DNA from: Willaertia magna
Lineage: Eukaryota; Heterolobosea; Eutetramitea; Acrasida; Naegleriidae
DNA: 17,382 nucleotides
Direction of reading: 5' to 3'
Assembly (NCBI GenBank): GCA_902984215.1
Contig: CADWAF010002302.1
Coordinates: 1 to 17,382 of the forward strand
Shown in pieces: positions 15,843-17,382 of the stretch (its first letter is position 1; each line of letters starts with the position of its first letter). A model generated the notes under the pieces. That model was not told where the DNA came from and ran no database searches. It saw only the letters and a list, made by a program, of their open reading frames with translations. The translations under genes were made by a program, and so were the position numbers.

Positions 15843-17238
15843 ATGACAATAAGAATTAAAAAAATGAAGGCTTGTAGGATTTGTCGTTTCTATTGCAAAC
15901 CTTTCGGAACTCTTTCTTCCACAATGGTTGTTAATAACAACAACAACAACACCCTCGATATAAATAATAATATAATAGTTTCATTGAATAAAGATAAATT
16001 AAAACAAGCGAAAGAAATTTATCAAAATATTTCTAAACAATGGAATGAATCAAATCTTAAATCTCAATTGAAAGAAATAAAAGAAATTACTTCTCGACCT
16101 AATTTTTGGGAAAATTCATCTTTTGCTCAACAAGTAATTAAAAAACAAAATTTGTTAGAAGAGAAGGTTGATTTTATTACGAAAACAATTTTGGAAATAC
16201 ATAATCAAGAAGAGTTATTATTATTGGCTGAAGAAGAACAAGATTTAGAAATGATAAGTCAACTAGATTCTTCTATTGAAGAAATGATAAATAAATTATC
16301 AAAGAAAGAATTAGAATCAATGATGTAAGTAACTGTGACAATTTGATTTATCTCAATAATAAAGGTATGATACACAAGATATAAGAGATTGTTATTTAGA
16401 AATTCATACTGGTGCTGGAGGTGTAGATGCAGCAGATTGGAGTAATATGTTATTAAATATGTATTTAAATTGGGCAAGAAAAACAAATCTTTCAAATTTT
16501 GATGTTTCTATTGAAGATATTTCCCATAATAAAGAAGGAGGAATAAGATTTGCCACATTGTTAATTAGTGGAATGTATGCTTATGGATATTTAAAGTTTG
16601 AACAAGGAGTTCATCGTTTAGTTAGATTATCACCTTTTGATTCAGCAGTATGTAATTTTATTTTTAATGAGAATTTACAATTATTGTAACAACAATAGCA
16701 CAAAAGACATACTTCTTTTAGTAGTGTTAGAGTTTATCCTTCAGCAATAGATGATGAAGATATTTCTTCTATATTTCAAAATATTTCAGAAAAGGATTTA
16801 AGAATTGATACAATTAGAGCAGCAACTGCAGGAGGTCAACATGCAAATAAAACAGAATCTGGTGTAAGAGTTACACATATTCCAACAGGAATACAAGTAC
16901 AATCTACATTTAGTAGATCTCAACATCAAAATAAAGAAAAAGCAATTCAAGCCTTAAAATCAAGATTACAACAATTAGAAAGAGATAAAAAAATTAAAGA
17001 ATTAAAAGATATTACAAAACAAGAAATGGAAAGTAATCAATTTGGTGGAAATATTATTCGTTCTTATGTTTTACATCCATATCAAATGGTAAAAGATTCC
17101 AGAGCAAATGAATTTACTTTATCTAATGCTGAACAAATAGTTTTAGGTGAAGATGTTGATAGTTTTAATGAATTATTAAAATCTATATTAAGAAACAAAA
17201 CAATAGAGAATAATACTTTTAATATTGATAATGAATAA
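15843..17238 (+). CDS. Organellar peptide chain release factor, RF2-type (three exons)
   Basis: Exons 15843-16324, 16365-16647 and 16699-17238 give 434 aa. It is a class I release factor of the bacterial RF2 type, which hydrolyses peptidyl-tRNA at UAA and UGA. Evidence: the helical N-terminal domain (about 46-160), GAGGVDAADW (177-186), the stop-codon-reading tripeptide SPF (250-252) in HRLVRLSPFDSA, KRHTSF (257-262), and the catalytic GGQ (300-302) in TAGGQHANKTES, then VTHIPTGI. SPF is the RF2 rather than RF1 (PxT) tripeptide. The N-terminus, with many Lys/Arg and no acidic residues in the first ~35, reads as a mitochondrial presequence. ATG 15843 is preferred; Met8 is an alternative. The residues before GGQ are ATA instead of the common SGA. 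The second splice falls exactly after SPFDSA, confirming the model. Confidence 0.88.
16325..16364 (+). other. 40-nt intron 1 of RF2-type gene
   Basis: The donor is GTAAGT at 16325 and the acceptor is TAAAG ending at 16364. The phase-2 join makes ATG (Met161) and continues YDTQDIRD into the conserved GAGG block. An unspliced reading would stop at 16326-16328. Confidence 0.85.
16648..16698 (+). other. 51-nt intron 2 of RF2-type gene
   Basis: The donor is GTATGT at 16648 and the acceptor is AATAG ending at 16698. The phase-0 join gives SPFDSA followed by HKRHTSF, exactly the family sequence order across this site. Confidence 0.9.
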
Positions 17239-17239
17239 A

Positions 17240-17382
17240 TTATTGATATTCTTTCAACCATTTCTCCTTTATCTTTTTACTTAATAAATTCCATTTTGGA
17301 ACAATAAAAACATTTAATTGATTATCTTTATCCATTGATGTTGGACTTAGAACACTTTTAAGTGTATTTAAATAAATTAAAA
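17240..17382 (-). CDS. 3' end of an unidentified gene (partial, runs off the window)
   Basis: The minus strand is open from the window edge to a TAA at 17242-17240, giving the last 46 residues of a protein. The C-terminal part (LNVFIVPKWNLLSKKIKEKWLKEYQ in two pieces: LNVFIVPKWN, then a Lys-rich helix-like end) looks like coding sequence, since the region is non-repetitive and open. I cannot name the family. The stop codon lies one nucleotide beyond the release-factor stop on the other strand, so the two genes converge. A short Lys-rich open frame at the window edge could be chance, so confidence is limited. Confidence 0.45.
   Translation of the reverse strand, partial: LIYLNTLKSVLSPTSMDKDNQLNVFIVPKWNLLSKKIKEKWLKEYQ

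Noticed and set aside
16325..16698. Release factor as a broken pseudogene with in-frame stops
   Set aside because: Both interruptions are bounded by GTAAGT or GTATGT and AG sites, and removing them restores the conserved family sequence exactly.
15191..17238. Membrane protein and release factor as one fused gene
   Set aside because: A TAA closes the first frame, no splice pair near the junction would bridge it in frame, and each product has a sensible N-terminus of its own.
1..17382. Mobile element, CRISPR array, rRNA or viral insertion
   Set aside because: I saw no terminal repeats, transposase or integrase motifs, regularly spaced repeats, rRNA sequence or viral hallmark genes in the window.

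Overview
The window looks like nuclear DNA from an AT-rich, gene-dense free-living protist. I place it tentatively with the heterolobosean amoeboflagellates (Naegleria-like). The reasons are single-copy eukaryotic housekeeping genes, five very short GT-AG introns (40-103 nt), Asn/Gln/Ser-rich low-complexity inserts, intergenic gaps often below 50 bp, and a gene resembling the cilium-associated LRRC71 family. The intergenic DNA is not the almost pure A+T expected of Dictyostelium. The assignment is inference, not proof.

Layout. Positions 1-6753 carry four minus-strand genes: an SLC35B1-type ER nucleotide transporter, a secreted PHB-depolymerase-like esterase, an LRRC71-like leucine-rich-repeat protein (two exons), and a SAPS-domain phosphatase regulatory subunit. 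A divergent promoter region (6754-7280) leads into three plus-strand genes: a prenylated longin R-SNARE (Ykt6-like), a PIF1-family helicase with a C-terminal WWE domain, and a Q/N-rich protein of unknown function with a nuclear-type basic patch. A three-exon copine-family gene on the minus strand (11407-14940) converges on the Q/N-rich gene. A second divergent promoter leads to a four-pass membrane protein of unknown function and, 19 nt downstream, a three-exon organellar RF2-type peptide release factor. At the right edge the last 46 codons of another minus-strand gene end one nucleotide from the release-factor stop.

How the genes relate. They do not form one pathway. They cover membrane trafficking and ER transport (SLC35B1, Ykt6), phosphatase signalling (SAPS), genome maintenance (PIF1-WWE), membrane or lipid signalling (copine), organellar translation (RF2) and extracellular or phagosomal digestion (esterase). 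The most unusual item is the PIF1 helicase. It joins a helicase core to a WWE domain (a poly-ADP-ribose or ubiquitin-pathway reader), a PCNA-binding-like motif, and eight SUMO consensus sites in its two tails. The second is a copine whose C2 and VWA metal-binding residues look degraded. I reconstructed all splice junctions by eye from donor and acceptor sites and reading-frame continuity.
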